A stretch of DNA of 64,000 nt from an uncultured Bacilli bacterium (GCA_934120635.1 CAKOUR010000005.1:1-64000), one strand, 5' to 3'. Shown: positions 14,976-25,251, numbered from the stretch's first letter. Translations and numbers: made by a program. The notes: generated by a model from the letters alone, not told the origin.

Positions 14976-16952
14976 ATGATTAAATCTAAAAAAATATTTT
15001 ATATGTTTTTTAAATTAACTGGATTTTTAATTTTAATTTTTTTAAGTTTTAATATTATTCTTTATACTTATTGTTATATTACTCCTAAAATATCTATTCA
15101 TAAAACTCAATCTTATTATTTATATGATAATCAAAAAAAATTGATTTTTAATGATAATGAGGAATGGGTTGATTTAGATAATATTAGTCCTTATCTAATA
15201 CAAGCTACTTTATCTATAGAAGATAAGTATTTTTATCAACATTTAGGATTTGACTATTTTAGAATTATTAAAGCTGCTGTAAAAAATTTGCAGAGTAGAA
15301 GTTTGAAAGAAGGTGCTTCTACTATTACTCAACAATATGCTAGAAATTTATTTTTGAATTATGATAAAACATGGAGTAGAAAAATAGATGAAGCTATTTT
15401 TGCGGCTGAATTAGAAACTCATTACAGTAAAAAAGAAATATTGGAAGGTTATTTAAATACTATTAATTATGGGGGTGTATATGGAATCGAAAATGCTAGT
15501 TGGTATTATTTTGGACATAGTTCTAAAACACTTTCATTAGCAGAAGCTTCTATGCTAGCAGGAATTCCTCAATCACCAGCAAACTATTCACCGATTATTA
15601 ATGAAAAAAAAGCAAAAAAAAGACAAAAAATAGTTTTATTATCTATGTATAATAGAAATATTATTAAAAAAAATGAAATGAAAGAAACCATTGATTATCA
15701 ACTTAAATATATCGGAAAAACAAATCAAAGTAGTTTAGAGAACGTCCTTTATTTTAGAGATTCTGTAATTAATGAACTAGAGAGTATAAACATTCCTAAT
15801 TCAACTTTACAATCTGGTGGATTGAAGATTTATACTACTTTAGATGTTAAAGCTCAAGAGAGTCTAGAAAAAGCAGTTAGTGATAATATGAATAATAATA
15901 CTGAAATACAAGTAGCAGGTATGATGAGTAATCCTAATAATGGTAGCATTCTTGCTTTAATAGGGGGAAGAGATTACTCTAAAAGTCAATTTAATAGGGC
16001 ACTTAATGCTAAAAGACAAATTGGTTCTACAATGAAACCTATCCTTTATTATTCTGCTTTAGAAAATGGATTTACTAGCGCTTCTTGTTTTACTAGTGAA
16101 AAAACAACATTTAATTTCTCAAATGGAAAAAACTATACTCCTAGTAATTATAATGAAAGTTATGCTAATGGGGCTATTACTATGGGTGCTGCTATTTCTT
16201 ATTCTGATAATGTATATGCTGTTAAAACTCACTTGTTTTTAGGAGAAAATACTTTAGTAAATATGTCCCATCGATTAGGAATAGAAAGTAAGTTATCTCC
16301 TAATCCTTCTTTAGCTTTAGGTACAGGAGAAATGAGAATGTCCGAACTTATCAAGGCTTATAGTATATTTGCTAATATGGGAAACAGTGTTAAACAACAT
16401 TTTATTGAAAAAATTGAAGATAATTCTGGAAATATTATTTATCAATTTAGTCATTATAAAGAAAAAATTTTAAATGATAGCTTAACTTTTATTTTAAACG
16501 AAATGCTAACTTATACTTATGATAAATCTTTTATTAATTATAATTATCCAACAGTAATTAGTCTTTTGCCAAAAATTTCAAATAAATATGCTATTAAAAC
16601 GGGTACAACTGATACTGATGTGTGGATTGTTGGATATAACAAAAATGCTGTTTTATCTATTTGGAATGGCTATGATAACAATAAAAAAATTAATAATGGA
16701 GAACATAATTATCACAAAAATATTTGGATAGATACTATGGAATCTTATTTAAAAGATAAAGATAATAATTGGTATGATATTCCAGATAATGTTGTTGGAA
16801 GTCTAGTAGATCCTATTACTGGAAAGATTGCCAAAGAAGGTGATAAAAATACAAAGATATTTTATTTTCTAAAAGGAACAGAACCTAGTTATGGTGTAAA
16901 AGATTTTGAAACAGTATTCAAAGAAGAAAATGAGAGAAAGTTTGCAACTTAA
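14976..16952 (+). CDS. Class A penicillin-binding protein (transglycosylase/transpeptidase)
   Basis: This 658-residue protein polymerises and crosslinks peptidoglycan at the outer face of the membrane. It has an N-terminal membrane anchor (about 8-33). The family-51 transglycosylase domain (about 65-235) carries catalytic Glu in SIEDKYFYQHLGFD and the GASTITQQYARNLFL and AELETHYSKKEILEGYLN motifs. The transpeptidase domain (about 310-600) carries the GSTMKP (SxxK serine), SDN and IKTGTT motifs. All three catalytic motifs are present, so it should be active. AAAGAGG precedes the ATG. It is transcribed alone, against the trend of this arm, and converges on the ParB-like gene with a shared terminator. 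Confidence 0.95.
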   Translation: MIKSKKIFYMFFKLTGFLILIFLSFNIILYTYCYITPKISIHKTQSYYLYDNQKKLIFNDNEEWVDLDNISPYLIQATLSIEDKYFYQHLGFDYFRIIKAAVKNLQSRSLKEGASTITQQYARNLFLNYDKTWSRKIDEAIFAAELETHYSKKEILEGYLNTINYGGVYGIENASWYYFGHSSKTLSLAEASMLAGIPQSPANYSPIINEKKAKKRQKIVLLSMYNRNIIKKNEMKETIDYQLKYIGKTNQSSLENVLYFRDSVINELESINIPNSTLQSGGLKIYTTLDVKAQESLEKAVSDNMNNNTEIQVAGMMSNPNNGSILALIGGRDYSKSQFNRALNAKRQIGSTMKPILYYSALENGFTSASCFTSEKTTFNFSNGKNYTPSNYNESYANGAITMGAAISYSDNVYAVKTHLFLGENTLVNMSHRLGIESKLSPNPSLALGTGEMRMSELIKAYSIFANMGNSVKQHFIEKIEDNSGNIIYQFSHYKEKILNDSLTFILNEMLTYTYDKSFINYNYPTVISLLPKISNKYAIKTGTTDTDVWIVGYNKNAVLSIWNGYDNNKKINNGEHNYHKNIWIDTMESYLKDKDNNWYDIPDNVVGSLVDPITGKIAKEGDKNTKIFYFLKGTEPSYGVKDFETVFKEENERKFAT

Positions 16953-16981
16953 AATATATATTTTATTTTTACAAATGTTAA

Positions 16982-17038
16982 AAAAACATCTATATTGAGA
17001 ATAATATTATAAATATCTTTCTCAGATTTAGATGTTTT
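16982..17038. terminator. Bidirectional terminator between convergent genes
   Basis: AAAAACATCTA (near 16982-16991) pairs with TAGATGTTTTT (17028-17038), with an inner TGAGA/TCTCA stem, and A/T tails on both sides. Confidence 0.75.
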
Positions 17039-17040
17039 TG

Positions 17041-18486
17041 TTATTTCTCTACTTCAATTATTAATTTTACAGAATTTTCTAAGTTTTCTTCTGAAACACT
17101 TAACTTATACCCAAATGATTCTAAATTAATTGCCAAATTTTTCAGTGTATTTAAAACTGGACTCAAATCCTTTTGACTTGAATTATTCTGAATATTCATC
17201 ATTGATGGATTAGAAGCTATTTCTGATTGAACTGGGGTAGGAATAGAATTGTTAATTAATTCTGACATTTGTGGCTGCTGTGAAAAACTATTTTGTGATA
17301 ACATAGATGAATTATTTTGTGGTATTGTTTCTTGATTTAATGAAACTTCATTAGATGAAATACTTTTTGTCATATCATATTGAGGAGGTTGATAATCTAC
17401 TTTTGATTGCTGATTATTAATTGGATTTTGTTCTAAAATAGGGGAAACAGTATCATTTAATGAAGGTTGTGACATATTTTGAATTTCTGATTGCTGTTGC
17501 TTATAAACTGGTGGAATATTTTGGGTTTCATTTTGGATAGTATAATTTTCAAATGATTGATTATTAGGTTGTAACTTATCAACATTAACCATATTATCTA
17601 CTGATACCGGACTAGGAATAGGGTTTAATTGTTCTTGTTTTTGTCCAATATTAAATTGTGAATTATTCTCTAAATTTGGAGTGTTAATAACATTTTGAGG
17701 AGGTACTTGAGAAGTATTTATTTTCTCACTTCCCATATCAGTTAAGTCAATTAAATTATTATTTTGATTTGGAACATTGATACTACCCATAGTCATATTT
17801 GTTGGCTCATCTTCTAATGATGGAAAAAATCTTCCTCCAAAAGTAGGCTCTTGTGGAGCTGAATTACTATTCATTCCCATATTATTATTTGGCATATTAT
17901 TCATTTGATTATTATTCATTTTTAAATCTTCCCTTTCGTATTCTTTATTTAATTCAGATAAATTTATAATATCTGATTTTTTTGTTTCTCTATTTATTCT
18001 ATCATATGTGTTTTCTATTTGGTGATTATTAAAATTTGATATATCTATATTATTATTTGAAAAATTTTGAATATTTTCTTGTTGATTAAATTCTTCTTTA
18101 ATTTGATTGTTTTGCACATTAGGTATATTTATAAATTTTCCCGATTGATTATTTTGTTCATTATTAGTATTTTTAGTATTTTTTGATGTTTTATTTTTTT
18201 TATCAAAATTATTAATCATTTTATATTGCTGTACTACCTCATCATCTAATTCTTTTATTAAAGCAGGCACAGTTTTTAATCCTAATATTTTAGCTATTTC
18301 ATATCTTTTATTACCGATAATAACTTCATACTTATTATTTACAGGGCGTAGTAATAATGGCTCCAATATTCCATCTTCTCTTATAGAATCAATTAATTTT
18401 TGAACTTCATTATCTAAAACTAACTGTTCTTTTGGTGGAATAATAGCACTTATATTAACATTTTGAACAACATTATCTAAGTTCAT
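17041..18486 (-). CDS. ParB N-domain protein with long Asn/Gln-rich tail
   Basis: This 481-residue protein is read from the ATG at 18486, which has GAGGGA upstream; the longer frame to 18543 is not supported. Residues about 8-95 form a ParB/Noc N-terminal domain: LVLDNEVQKLIDSIREDGIL, EPLLLRPVNNKYEVI, then IGNKRYEIAKILGLKTVPALI. Two nucleotide-site motifs are altered: GERR is GNKR, and the ENIQR box reads NNFDK. No ParB helix-turn-helix follows. Instead about 340 residues are dominated by Asn, Gln, Ser and Pro, and a short folded-looking C-terminus (about 445-481) ends SVKLIIEVEK. It occupies the place next to rsmG where noc/parA/parB lie in Bacillus. Confidence 0.7.
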   Translation of the reverse strand: MNLDNVVQNVNISAIIPPKEQLVLDNEVQKLIDSIREDGILEPLLLRPVNNKYEVIIGNKRYEIAKILGLKTVPALIKELDDEVVQQYKMINNFDKKNKTSKNTKNTNNEQNNQSGKFINIPNVQNNQIKEEFNQQENIQNFSNNNIDISNFNNHQIENTYDRINRETKKSDIINLSELNKEYEREDLKMNNNQMNNMPNNNMGMNSNSAPQEPTFGGRFFPSLEDEPTNMTMGSINVPNQNNNLIDLTDMGSEKINTSQVPPQNVINTPNLENNSQFNIGQKQEQLNPIPSPVSVDNMVNVDKLQPNNQSFENYTIQNETQNIPPVYKQQQSEIQNMSQPSLNDTVSPILEQNPINNQQSKVDYQPPQYDMTKSISSNEVSLNQETIPQNNSSMLSQNSFSQQPQMSELINNSIPTPVQSEIASNPSMMNIQNNSSQKDLSPVLNTLKNLAINLESFGYKLSVSEENLENSVKLIIEVEK

Positions 18487-18591
18487 ATGCATCCCTCTAT
18501 TCTTTTCTATTAGTATCATACAATAATTTTTTTGTTTTTTCAATATTTAATAAAAAAAATAGTTTATTTATTTTAATGTGTGTTAACTAGT

Positions 18592-19293
18592 TTAAAGACT
18601 TTTGTTTTTTATCTCCTTATATTTTCTGGGATATTTATGATTTGTTTCTTTTAATTTTTTATACCTTATTAATGTTCTTGTGCTTTTTTCAAAAGGAAGT
18701 TGAAAAGTAAGTATTTTATCTTCCATAATATCTAGTTTCTCATAATAGTTGTTGATATTTTCTATTTCTTTTGATATTTCACCTTTCATTGCAATATAAT
18801 AACCATTAATCTTAACTAATGGAATAGAATATTCTAAAAGATGTTTTAATGGAGCGACAGCTCTTGAAGTTACAATATCATATTTCTCTCTATTGACCTT
18901 GCTAAATATTTCAGCACGTTCATTAATTACTTCAATATCTTTTAACTTGACATTATCAATAACTTTTTGAAGAAACTTGCATTTTTTTTCTGTAGCATCT
19001 AAAAGTGTTACTTTTAGGTTTGGATAAACTATTTTTAGGACAATTCCTGGAAAACCTGCTCCTGTTCCTATATCACATAGACTTTGATCTTTCAAATCGA
19101 TTATCTTCGTTAAGGTAAGGCTATCATAAAAGTGTTTTAGATAAACATCTTCTTTCTTTGTTATTGCTGTAAGATTATATTTTTCATTTTCAGTAATTAA
19201 AATTTCATAATACTTTTCAAGTTTATCAAGTTGTTCTGCAGTTAATTTAATATTTATTTTTTCTAATTCTTTTATAAACGTTTCTTTATTCAT
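18592..19293 (-). CDS. rsmG: 16S rRNA (guanine-527-N7)-methyltransferase
   Basis: This 233-residue SAM-dependent methyltransferase modifies G527 of 16S rRNA. Motif I is LCDIGTGAGFPGIVLK, followed by LLDATEKKCKFLQ and the SRAVAPL motif typical of RsmG/GidB. AAGGAAG precedes the ATG. The start overlaps the end of mnmG by 8 bp, as in most Firmicutes origin operons. Confidence 0.96.
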   Translation of the reverse strand: MNKETFIKELEKINIKLTAEQLDKLEKYYEILITENEKYNLTAITKKEDVYLKHFYDSLTLTKIIDLKDQSLCDIGTGAGFPGIVLKIVYPNLKVTLLDATEKKCKFLQKVIDNVKLKDIEVINERAEIFSKVNREKYDIVTSRAVAPLKHLLEYSIPLVKINGYYIAMKGEISKEIENINNYYEKLDIMEDKILTFQLPFEKSTRTLIRYKKLKETNHKYPRKYKEIKNKSL

Positions 19294-21160
19294 TATAATT
19301 CTTCCTTAAATAAATTGTTAATATAGAAATATCAGCTGGATTTACTCCACTAATTCTAGATGCTTGTCCTATAGATGCTGGTCTAATTTTTTCTAATTTT
19401 TGTCTAGCTTCACTTGCTAAGTTTTTAATTTTGTTATAATCAATGTCAATTGGAATTTGCTTTGATTCATTTTTCAACATTTTTTCTGCTTCTCTTTCTA
19501 CTTTTTTAATATAACCATCATATTTAATTTGAATTTCTACCTCGTTCATTACTTTTTTTGGATAATCTAGTGATAATAAGTTATTTTTTATCAAAAGTTC
19601 TATTGTTATTTCTGTTCTTTTTAGTAACTCATATATTGTAATTCCATCTTTTAAAGGGGTAGAGTTTAATTTTTCTAAAATAGAATTTACTTCTATGGAT
19701 GGAGTTAATTTTAAAGTTAAAAGTTTGTTCTTTAATTCTTTTATTTGGTGACAATATTCTAAAAAATGTTGATGTCTTTCTTCTGAAATTAGTCCTACTT
19801 GATAACCATATTCTCTTAATCTTAAATCAGCATTATCATGCCTTAAAAGAAGACGATACTCTGCTCTTGAAGTTAACATTCTATATGGTTCTATTGTTCC
19901 TTTTGTCACTAAATCATCAATTAGAACCCCTATATATGCTTCATTCCTTTTTAAAATTAAAGGCTCATTTCCTTCGATTTTTCTTGAGGCATTAATTCCT
20001 GCTATAAGTCCTTGACAAGCTGCCTCTTCATAGCCACTTGTTCCATTAATTTGACCTGCAGTAAAAAGATTTTTTAAAATTTTTGTTTCTAGACTTGCAT
20101 TAATTTGGGTTGGATAAATTGCATCATATTCAATTGCATAAGCGTATCTTAATATTTTTGCATTTTCTAATCCTTTTAAAGAATGAACCATTTTTTCCTG
20201 AATATCAATTGGCATACTAGTTGAAAAACCTTGTAAGTAAATATCATCATAATATAAACTTTCTGGTTCTAAAAATAGTTGATGTCTTTCTTTATCACGA
20301 AATCTAGTAACTTTATCTTCAATTGAAGGACAATATCTTGGTCCAACTCCTTTAATATCATTTAAACCTCCATACATACTAGATTTTGATAAATTATCTA
20401 AAATTATTTTATGAGTATTTTCATTTGTATATGTTAAGTAGCATGGTTCTTGTCTGTTGACATCATAAATAGGGGAGATATCGTGAGAAAAAGTGTAAGG
20501 TATTTTGTCTCCATCTTCTCTTTTGGTCTGACTAAAATCTATTGAACTTCTTTCAATTCTAGGAGGTGTACCTGTTTTTAATCTTAGAATTTCAAAACCA
20601 TATTTTTTTAAATTATCACTTAAATGTAAAGATGGACTTTCTCCGTGAGGTCCACTTCTTGTTCTTGTTGAGCCTCTTAAAATGTCAGATTTTAAATAAG
20701 TTCCTGTAGTTAATATGACTGCTTGTGAAGAAATTTTAGTATCATCTGATAGCATTATTCCTTTAACTTCATTATCTATTACGATTAAATCTTCTACCAT
20801 ACCTTCTAATAAATCTAGATTATTTTGTTTTTTTAAAGTTTTCAACATTTCTTTTGGATAAGTCACTTTGTCTGCCTGTGCTCTTAAAGAATGTACAGAG
20901 GGACCTTTAGAAGAATTTAACATTTTCATTTGAATTAATGTTTTATCTGCATTTATGCCCATTTCACCACCTAAAGCATCAATCTCTCTTACAATAATAC
21001 CTTTTGCAGATCCACCTATAGACGGATTACATGGCATAGTTGCAATATTTTTAATATTTCCTGTTACTAGTAGAGTAGAATGCCCAATTCTTGCTGATGC
21101 TAATGCTGCTTCACATCCGGCATGTCCTCCACCTACTACAATAATTTCATATTCTTTCAT
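19286..21160 (-). CDS. mnmG: tRNA uridine-5-carboxymethylaminomethyl modification enzyme MnmG
   Basis: This 624-residue FAD-dependent enzyme works with MnmE to modify the wobble uridine (U34) of several tRNAs. The FAD-binding motif VGGGHAGCEAALASARIG is at the N-terminus. The GidA signatures GPRYCPSIEDKV, QINGTSGYEEAACQGLIAGINA and TSRAEYRLLLRHDNADLRL are present. AAGGAGG precedes the start. Full length for the family. It lies 10 bp after mnmE and overlaps rsmG. Confidence 0.97.
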   Translation of the reverse strand: MKEYEIIVVGGGHAGCEAALASARIGHSTLLVTGNIKNIATMPCNPSIGGSAKGIIVREIDALGGEMGINADKTLIQMKMLNSSKGPSVHSLRAQADKVTYPKEMLKTLKKQNNLDLLEGMVEDLIVIDNEVKGIMLSDDTKISSQAVILTTGTYLKSDILRGSTRTRSGPHGESPSLHLSDNLKKYGFEILRLKTGTPPRIERSSIDFSQTKREDGDKIPYTFSHDISPIYDVNRQEPCYLTYTNENTHKIILDNLSKSSMYGGLNDIKGVGPRYCPSIEDKVTRFRDKERHQLFLEPESLYYDDIYLQGFSTSMPIDIQEKMVHSLKGLENAKILRYAYAIEYDAIYPTQINASLETKILKNLFTAGQINGTSGYEEAACQGLIAGINASRKIEGNEPLILKRNEAYIGVLIDDLVTKGTIEPYRMLTSRAEYRLLLRHDNADLRLREYGYQVGLISEERHQHFLEYCHQIKELKNKLLTLKLTPSIEVNSILEKLNSTPLKDGITIYELLKRTEITIELLIKNNLLSLDYPKKVMNEVEIQIKYDGYIKKVEREAEKMLKNESKQIPIDIDYNKIKNLASEARQKLEKIRPASIGQASRISGVNPADISILTIYLRKNYNE

Positions 21161-21170
21161 TTCTTCCTCC

Positions 21171-22520
21171 TTACTTTCCTAAACAAAATCTAGAAAATAA
21201 TTCATCTAGTAATTCTTCTTTATAAGTTTCTCCTATAATTTCTCCTAATGATTCCCATGCATCTTTAATATTAAATTCTACAATTTCTATTGGTTCATTT
21301 TGATTTATTGAGTGAACTGCCTCATCAATATAGACTAGTGATTTTTTTAAAAGTGAAATACTTCTTGCATCACTTAAATAAGTTAAATCTTTTGTTTCTA
21401 GTTCTTCTAAATTAAATATATCAACAATTCTTTGTTTTAATTCTTCTAATCCTTGCTTTTCTTTGATACTAATTTTTAATAAATCTGAAGGAAGTTCTGC
21501 TAAATCTAATTTACTTTTTAAATCTATTTTATTGATTAAAATAATATGTTTTTTTTCTTTTAAAATACTTATAAGTTCTTTATCTTCTTGTGTTAAAATT
21601 TCATTATTATTTAAGATTAGTATTAATAAATCACACTGATTAATAATTTTTTTACTTTTTTCTACACCTATTTTTTCAACAACATTATCTGTTTCTCTTA
21701 TTCCAGCTGTATCAATAAAATTGATAATAATTCCCTTTAATGTAATTTTTCCTTCTACAATATCTCTAGTTGTTCCTTCTACATCTGTAACAATAGCTTT
21801 TTCTTCTTCTAATAAAGCGTTTAATAAACTACTTTTTCCTACATTTGGTCTTCCAATAATTCCAATATTAATTCCTTCATTAATTAATTTTCCATCAGAA
21901 GAATTTTTAATAATATTTTGAAGATTTTCTCTAAAAGTTAAAAGACTTGGAAGTATTTTTTCAACAGTCAATTCATCTATATCTTCATACTCTGGATAAT
22001 CAATATTTACTTCAATATGTGAAATAATTTCTACTAATTTTTGTCTAAGTGATTTTATATCATTTGTCACTTTTCCAGTTAATTGATTTATAGACATTCT
22101 TCTTGATTTTTCGGTTTTTGAAGAAATTAGGTTCATTATTCCATCTGCTTCAATTAAATCTATTCTTCCATTTAAGAAAGCTCTTTTTGTAAATTCTCCA
22201 GGCTCTGCTAACCTTGCACCATTTAAAAGTAATAATTCTAATACTTTATTCGTAGTTGCAATTCCTCCATGACTATTAATCTCTACAACATTTTCCATTG
22301 TAAATGTTTTAGGCGATAACATAACAGAAACTAATACTTCATCAATCACTGTTTTATTTTCCATAATGTGACCATAATGAATTGTATGACTTTTAACTTT
22401 TGTTAGATCTTTTCCTTTAAAAATCTTATTTACTATTTTTACACTATCATCTCCACTAACACGAATAATAGAAATTGCTCCTACTCCTAAAGCTGTAGAG
22501 ATTGCTGCTATTGTATCCAT
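21171..22520 (-). CDS. mnmE: tRNA modification GTPase MnmE
   Basis: This 449-residue GTPase is the partner of MnmG in forming cmnm5U34 in tRNA. It has an N-terminal folate-binding domain (about 1-118, starting MDTIAAISTALGVGAISIIR) and a G domain with P-loop GRPNVGKSSLLNA (about 225), G2/G3 EGTTRD and DTAGI, and NKID. The C-terminal helical domain ends in the essential FCLGK cysteine motif. AAGGAAGTGA precedes the start. The downstream overlap and spacing show one operon with mnmG and rsmG. Confidence 0.97.
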   Translation of the reverse strand: MDTIAAISTALGVGAISIIRVSGDDSVKIVNKIFKGKDLTKVKSHTIHYGHIMENKTVIDEVLVSVMLSPKTFTMENVVEINSHGGIATTNKVLELLLLNGARLAEPGEFTKRAFLNGRIDLIEADGIMNLISSKTEKSRRMSINQLTGKVTNDIKSLRQKLVEIISHIEVNIDYPEYEDIDELTVEKILPSLLTFRENLQNIIKNSSDGKLINEGINIGIIGRPNVGKSSLLNALLEEEKAIVTDVEGTTRDIVEGKITLKGIIINFIDTAGIRETDNVVEKIGVEKSKKIINQCDLLILILNNNEILTQEDKELISILKEKKHIILINKIDLKSKLDLAELPSDLLKISIKEKQGLEELKQRIVDIFNLEELETKDLTYLSDARSISLLKKSLVYIDEAVHSINQNEPIEIVEFNIKDAWESLGEIIGETYKEELLDELFSRFCLGK

Positions 22521-22587
22521 TGAATCACTTCCTTTTAATAGTTAATATTTTATCACATAATAAAAAAAAATAAAATAGTGTTATATT

Positions 22588-23448
22588 TTAATCTTCATAT
22601 AATTCTATCTCTCCATTTTGATAAGCTTCTAATACTTTGTTTGAAATCACTGAGTTAATATATCTTGCTTTTTTTGGATGAATTAAATATCTTACTGTTA
22701 ATTCAATATGATTTTCAACAATTTGAGTATAAATGATTGGTTCATATTGATTATAATAAATTCTATATTCGCTAGTACTATTATTTATTTGATTTTTCAT
22801 TTTTGGTGGTATATTTTTTATTACTTCATTTGAATTTACTATTTTATATATTACTCCTTTAGTTTTTGATAAATTACATTTTAAAGGAACTCTAAAAGTC
22901 ATTTCATTCCAAATATACTTAAAGGCCTTATTATAATTTCTTAGCGGATAATTAAATATTAGTGAATTTGGTAAATGAGTAATTACTCCCGTGCTTTGAC
23001 CAGTAAAATTTTGATTATTAACTTCTAAAACTTCAAAACTTAATGTATTAATATTTATTACATCTCCTTTATAATTGTTGATTTCAATTCTGTCTTCTAT
23101 TTCAAATGGTTTTTTTATTTTTATGTATATTCCTGAAAAAAAATTAAAAATTAAATCTCTTAAGGCAATAGTAAATCCTGCTGAGACAAGACTTATTAAT
23201 GTAATAAAACTTTCTAAATACTTTCCCCATAATAATATAAAAACAATTAATTTTGTAATGTTTATTAATAACTTATACTTTTGGATATATAAGTATTCTT
23301 TTTTTGAATCTTTGATTCTTTTTAAAATTTTCACTCCTATTTTTTTAATAATTGTTAATATTAAGAAGAAACTAAGTGTTTTTATTATTAAAATGTAATA
23401 TATTTTATCAATACTTGTTAAATGACTTATATATTCAACTAATTTCAT
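22588..23448 (-). CDS. MscS-family mechanosensitive channel
   Basis: This 286-residue small-conductance mechanosensitive channel protects against osmotic down-shock. It has three membrane segments near the N-terminus (about 20-40, 55-75 and 80-105). The pore helix region FITLISLVSAGFTIALRDL is followed by the MscS beta domain (KPFEIEDRIEINNYKGDVININTLSFEVLEV). The start is the ATG at 23448, preceded by GAAAGGAG; the longer frame to 23478 lacks support. It lies between jag and mnmE but is separated from jag by a terminator. Confidence 0.85.
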   Translation of the reverse strand: MKLVEYISHLTSIDKIYYILIIKTLSFFLILTIIKKIGVKILKRIKDSKKEYLYIQKYKLLINITKLIVFILLWGKYLESFITLISLVSAGFTIALRDLIFNFFSGIYIKIKKPFEIEDRIEINNYKGDVININTLSFEVLEVNNQNFTGQSTGVITHLPNSLIFNYPLRNYNKAFKYIWNEMTFRVPLKCNLSKTKGVIYKIVNSNEVIKNIPPKMKNQINNSTSEYRIYYNQYEPIIYTQIVENHIELTVRYLIHPKKARYINSVISNKVLEAYQNGEIELYED

Positions 23449-23684
23449 TTTTTCTCCTTTCTTTCTCAGAATAAGCATATAAATTCAAAAATATACTAGA
23501 TTAAATTTAATAATATTTTTATTAATTGTCATTTTATTTACTAAAGTTATGATAAAATACTTTAAAATCACTTTAGTAAATTATTATGTTTATCCCGTTT
23601 CATTGTAACTGGGAATACATTATAGCATAAAATATGATACTACATAAAAAAATAGAAATTAAAACTTAATATTTGACAGAAAAA

Positions 23685-23720
23685 AAAGAAGAAAGTGTAT
23701 ACTATAGATTTTCTTCTTTC
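23685..23720 (-). terminator. Terminator overlapping the jag stop
   Basis: On the minus strand GAAGAAAA (across the jag stop) pairs with TTTCTTC and is followed by eight Ts. Confidence 0.6.
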
Positions 23721-24316
23721 AATTTTATTACTACATATCTGTTTGGTTCTTCTCCAATACTTTTTGTATAAACATATTTATTTTTAGATAGAGTATTATG
23801 TACAATTCTTCTTTCGTAAGAGTTCATTGGTTCTAAATTTGCTTCTATTTTTGTCTTAGCAACTTCTCTAGCAACTTTTCTTGCTGTTCTTTCAATATTT
23901 ATGATTCTATGTTCTTTATAGTTCTCTACATCTATTATTAATTTTAAATCAGTAGATATTTCTTTCGTTAATATTTGTCTCATTATATTTTGTAATGAAT
24001 CTAATATTTTACCATCTTTTCCTATTAATATGGAATTATGATTTGAAAAAATATTTATTTCTATACTTTCTTCATTTCTTCTTACTTCTAACTTTGAATC
24101 TATATTCATTAAATTTAAAATTGTGTTTATTTTATCTTTTAGATATGATAGAACATCATTTATCATAATTACTTCTATTTTTACATTTTTTTTCAATAGT
24201 CCTTGTTTTTCTTCTAATGTGTTTATAATTATATTTTTTTCTTCTGTTCCCAATTCTATTAAAGCTTTACCTTTGGCTTCCTCATAAGTTTTAGCGTCAT
24301 AAATATATTTTTTCAT
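23702..24316 (-). CDS. jag: RNA-binding protein KhpB/Jag (SpoIIIJ-associated)
   Basis: This 204-residue protein has an N-terminal Jag domain (MKKYIYDAKTYEEAKGKALIELG), a KH domain (NHNSILIGKDGKILDSLQNIMR) and a C-terminal R3H domain (ERTARKVAREVAKTK, PMNSYERRIVH). It binds RNA and influences cell division and cell-wall synthesis in Firmicutes. The ATG at 24316 overlaps the yidC stop in a TAATG junction, so translation is coupled. The longer frame to 24382 runs inside yidC and is not used. Confidence 0.95.
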   Translation of the reverse strand: MKKYIYDAKTYEEAKGKALIELGTEEKNIIINTLEEKQGLLKKNVKIEVIMINDVLSYLKDKINTILNLMNIDSKLEVRRNEESIEINIFSNHNSILIGKDGKILDSLQNIMRQILTKEISTDLKLIIDVENYKEHRIINIERTARKVAREVAKTKIEANLEPMNSYERRIVHNTLSKNKYVYTKSIGEEPNRYVVIKLKEENL

Positions 24317-25251
24317 TATTTTTGATTCTTTCTTTCCACATAAATATTTTGAAAAATTGTAAATAGGCTTGAGGAAATCCAATAAATCCCCAAAGCAGCT
24401 GGTAATGTTAATGATGCAACAGAAATCATTGCTAACATAAAATAAATTGTATATTTCATTTGTTGAGCTGCTGGTCCAGATTGATCTTTCATAGTTTTTC
24501 TAAAAGAAATAAAAGTTGTACCAATAATTAAAATAATTAATAAAATATACCAATAATTATGATTTTCTATTATTCCAACCCACGGTGTTGTACCCATTTG
24601 AAATACTAAAAAATTATTTTCAAATAATGCTGGAGTTCGATTTATTGCTTCTAAAAATCCAAAAAGTAATGGTAACTGAATAAAACTTAATAAACATCCT
24701 GATAATGGATTAATTTTATATTTTTGATATATCATCATCATCTCTTGCGCTTTTTTTGTTTGTTCTTCTTGACTATCTTTTCCTTGATATTTTTTCTCTA
24801 ATTTGTTAAGTTCTGGCTGAGCTTTTTTTATTAATTCTGATTGCATCGCTGTTTTTTGTGTTATAGGCATTAATATAATTCTTATCAATAAACAAGTAAT
24901 TATAATTGATAGACCATAATTATTTAAAAGAACACCTATTTGTAAAATTATCCAAGCAAGTGGCTTTACAAAAATACTAGTCCATAATCCTTCATAATTT
25001 TTTAATGGAGTAAATTTATCACAACTTGGTAATTTGGAAATATCAACTTTATTTTTTTCGTATATTTTTATAACATCTTTATTTGTAGGTTTACAAATAA
25101 TATTTTCTGTAATAGATTGACCTGTTTCTTTATTAGTTATAACTTGCTTATTTTCATCTTTTAATTGTTTTGTACATCCTGATAATAATAATATACAAAT
25201 TATACTTATAGTAATTTTTTTTAGTTTTATATTAAATTTCGCTTTCTTCAT
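24316..25251 (-). CDS. yidC: Membrane protein insertase YidC (OxaA/SpoIIIJ type)
   Basis: This 311-residue membrane insertase is predicted to be a lipoprotein: a hydrophobic signal ends at LLLSGCTKQ. A short extracellular part is followed by about five membrane spans with YidC signatures (YGLSIIITCLLIRIILMPIT, QKTAMQSELIKKAQPELNKL, the QLPLLFGFLEAI segment). The N-terminal ectodomain is somewhat longer than in Bacillus SpoIIIJ. It overlaps the end of rnpA by 20 bp. Confidence 0.94.
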   Translation of the reverse strand: MKKAKFNIKLKKITISIICILLLSGCTKQLKDENKQVITNKETGQSITENIICKPTNKDVIKIYEKNKVDISKLPSCDKFTPLKNYEGLWTSIFVKPLAWIILQIGVLLNNYGLSIIITCLLIRIILMPITQKTAMQSELIKKAQPELNKLEKKYQGKDSQEEQTKKAQEMMMIYQKYKINPLSGCLLSFIQLPLLFGFLEAINRTPALFENNFLVFQMGTTPWVGIIENHNYWYILLIILIIGTTFISFRKTMKDQSGPAAQQMKYTIYFMLAMISVASLTLPAALGIYWISSSLFTIFQNIYVERKNQK

